From Candidatus Sumerlaeota bacterium (lineage in GTDB: Bacteria; Sumerlaeota; Sumerlaeia; JADFCT01), in NCBI GenBank assembly GCA_017161665.1, contig JADFCT010000206.1, positions 1-6,949 of the forward strand: 6,949 bases of DNA, in the 5' to 3' direction. A program made the position numbers and the translations under genes. The notes beneath the pieces were generated by a model. That model was given only the letters and a program-made list of their open reading frames with translations. It was not told the origin of the DNA and searched no databases. This document shows positions 5,858-6,949 of the stretch, piece by piece (within the stretch, counting starts at the first letter, position 1; each line of letters begins with the position of its first letter).

Positions 5858-6949
5858 TCAGGCGTGATGATAGACAATCCAATCCATGTAATTGCTCAAG
5901 GCCTCTTCCACGGCGTCGGCAACCGGAGTCAGGTTGATGGCCACATGATGCTCAAAACCGTTCTCGCAGATGTAGCGCAAGAGATCCTGGAAGCGGTTGA
6001 TGTGAACCACACCGTAGGCGCCGAACGTATTCAGGGGATCATCCGTCATTTTGCCCTCGCCAATGTAGGCGGTAATGTCCCCCATGGCGTCGTCCGTGCT
6101 GACACGCAGATAAGTGAAGGGCCCTGTCTTCGCGCGGCCATAGATCGTGCCATAGGTGTTGTCGGCGCCGACGGTCCCCGCAATGATTTCCTGAAACTCC
6201 ATGATCGGTTTGCATCCGGTTTCGCATTGGAGCACGTCTCCGGGCCAATTGGAACAATGGAACACAACGCCCTTGTCCGGATCGCCGCCATAATTGTTGT
6301 TCCAGTCCACCAGCGCGCTGGGCGTCCGGCCGGCCTCGGCCATGGCCACCATGCCAATCGCGCCCATAATATCCACCTCACAGGCGCTGGAGATCAACTT
6401 GTTGCTCATGAGACTCATGCACGCGCACGGGACAATACCGTAGAATTCCTCCATGGCCGTCCAGCATTGAATCGCCGTGGCGTCCAGAGATTCCTCTTCC
6501 ATCCATTGATCGACAACCGCGCCGAATTTGCCCATGCGCAGCAGGGCCGTCCCGGCGACCTTGGAGGTATCGAACGCGCGCTTGAGTTCTTCGATCTTGG
6601 CCAGAGCGACCGGATCGGAATCCGCCAGTTTATCCACCCGACCAAACAGCTCATACAGGTCAATGGTCTCCACGCTGATGCCGGCGGTCTCCAAAAGTTT
6701 TTCACTGTAGCGCACGGTTTTGAAGGCCGCGGGGCGGGCGCCCAGGGCGCCGATACGCAGACGACGCAGTTTCCGAACGACGCGACAGGTCGCCGCGAAA
6801 TTCGACAGATCCTTCGTAAAGGTTTCGGACTCCGGCGTATCGGTATGCAACGTGGTCAGCGTATAACGAATTCCATATTGACGCAGATTGTTGCAAGCCG
6901 ACATTTTGCCGCAGAACGAATCCCGACGGTGCTGGATCGTCATATTCTC
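5858..6949 (-). CDS. L-fucose/L-arabinose isomerase-family protein, C-terminal part (partial at right edge)
   Basis: Cytoplasmic metal-dependent aldose-ketose isomerase of the COG2407 FucI/AraA-like group, converting for example L-arabinose to L-ribulose or L-fucose to L-fuculose. No signal peptide is seen in the visible part. The frame stays open to the window edge (two codons precede the ATG at 6943), and homology-like sequence (RRDSFCGKMSACNNLRQYG) already surrounds that ATG. The gene therefore almost certainly begins outside the window, with roughly 100 residues missing from a usual 450-480. Numbering from that Met, visible features are IGALGARPAAF (64-74), the metal-binding glutamate E189 in SACEVDIMGAIG, D213 in LVDWNNNYG, H229 in VFHCSN, and H332/H333 in FEHHVAI. 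The tail NYMDWIVYHHA is typical of the group. These residues match the Glu/Asp/His metal set known for FucI. The exact sugar cannot be assigned; an upstream partner may lie off the right edge. Confidence 0.82.
   Translation of the reverse strand, partial: ENMTIQHRRDSFCGKMSACNNLRQYGIRYTLTTLHTDTPESETFTKDLSNFAATCRVVRKLRRLRIGALGARPAAFKTVRYSEKLLETAGISVETIDLYELFGRVDKLADSDPVALAKIEELKRAFDTSKVAGTALLRMGKFGAVVDQWMEEESLDATAIQCWTAMEEFYGIVPCACMSLMSNKLISSACEVDIMGAIGMVAMAEAGRTPSALVDWNNNYGGDPDKGVVFHCSNWPGDVLQCETGCKPIMEFQEIIAGTVGADNTYGTIYGRAKTGPFTYLRVSTDDAMGDITAYIGEGKMTDDPLNTFGAYGVVHINRFQDLLRYICENGFEHHVAINLTPVADAVEEALSNYMDWIVYHHA

Noticed and set aside
5733..5882. N-terminal extension of the GH51 protein to an ATG at 5882
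   Set aside because: It would add 50 Arg-rich residues before a perfect signal peptide, span a terminator and overlap the isomerase gene; the ATG at 5732 has a strong ribosome binding site.

Overview
The window is about 57% G+C by eye and carries five protein genes, two of them cut by the window edges. One runs left to right; the other four all run right to left. Two neighbouring enzymes carry twin-arginine (Tat) signals. One is a formylglycine-type sulfatase and the other a TIM-barrel 'sugar phosphate isomerase/epimerase'. With a large secreted GH51 enzyme and a COG2407-type sugar isomerase nearby, this suggests a polysaccharide-degrading Gram-negative bacterium. The style resembles Planctomycetota, Verrucomicrobiota/Lentisphaerota/Kiritimatiellota or Hydrogenedentota, but this placement is inferred from gene style and is not proven.

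Layout: (1) 1-548, plus strand, is the C-terminal part of a MATE-family multidrug/cation antiporter. (2) 562-597 is a long hairpin in the 54-bp gap between two convergent genes and probably terminates both. (3) 603-3140, minus strand, is a two-gene operon: an exported TIM-barrel protein, then an exported sulfatase 12 nt downstream whose ribosome binding site abuts and partly overlaps the upstream stop codon. (4) 3141-3314 is an intergenic region with a GC-rich terminator for the next gene and a symmetric AT-rich inverted repeat near the operon start. (5) 3315-5732, minus strand, is a secreted GH51 alpha-L-arabinofuranosidase with an N-terminal carbohydrate-binding-like domain. (6) 5733-5857 is intergenic, with a UUCG-loop terminator for the upstream gene, a TTGACA box inside a near-palindrome, and a second palindrome. 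(7) 5858-6949, minus strand, is the C-terminal part of an L-fucose/L-arabinose isomerase-family protein.

How the genes may fit together (inference): the sulfatase would remove sulfate esters and the GH51 enzyme would release terminal L-arabinofuranose outside the cytoplasm. The isomerase could feed an aldose such as L-arabinose or L-fucose into the ketose pathway. The hairpins split the minus-strand genes into three transcription units, so any shared control would act through common regulators, not one long transcript. The MATE gene looks unrelated.

No CRISPR array, tRNA, rRNA, insertion sequence or phage gene was seen, and no gene-free stretch exceeds 175 bases. I found no clearly new biological system. 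The most interesting items are the co-translated pair of exported enzymes and the palindromic upstream sites.
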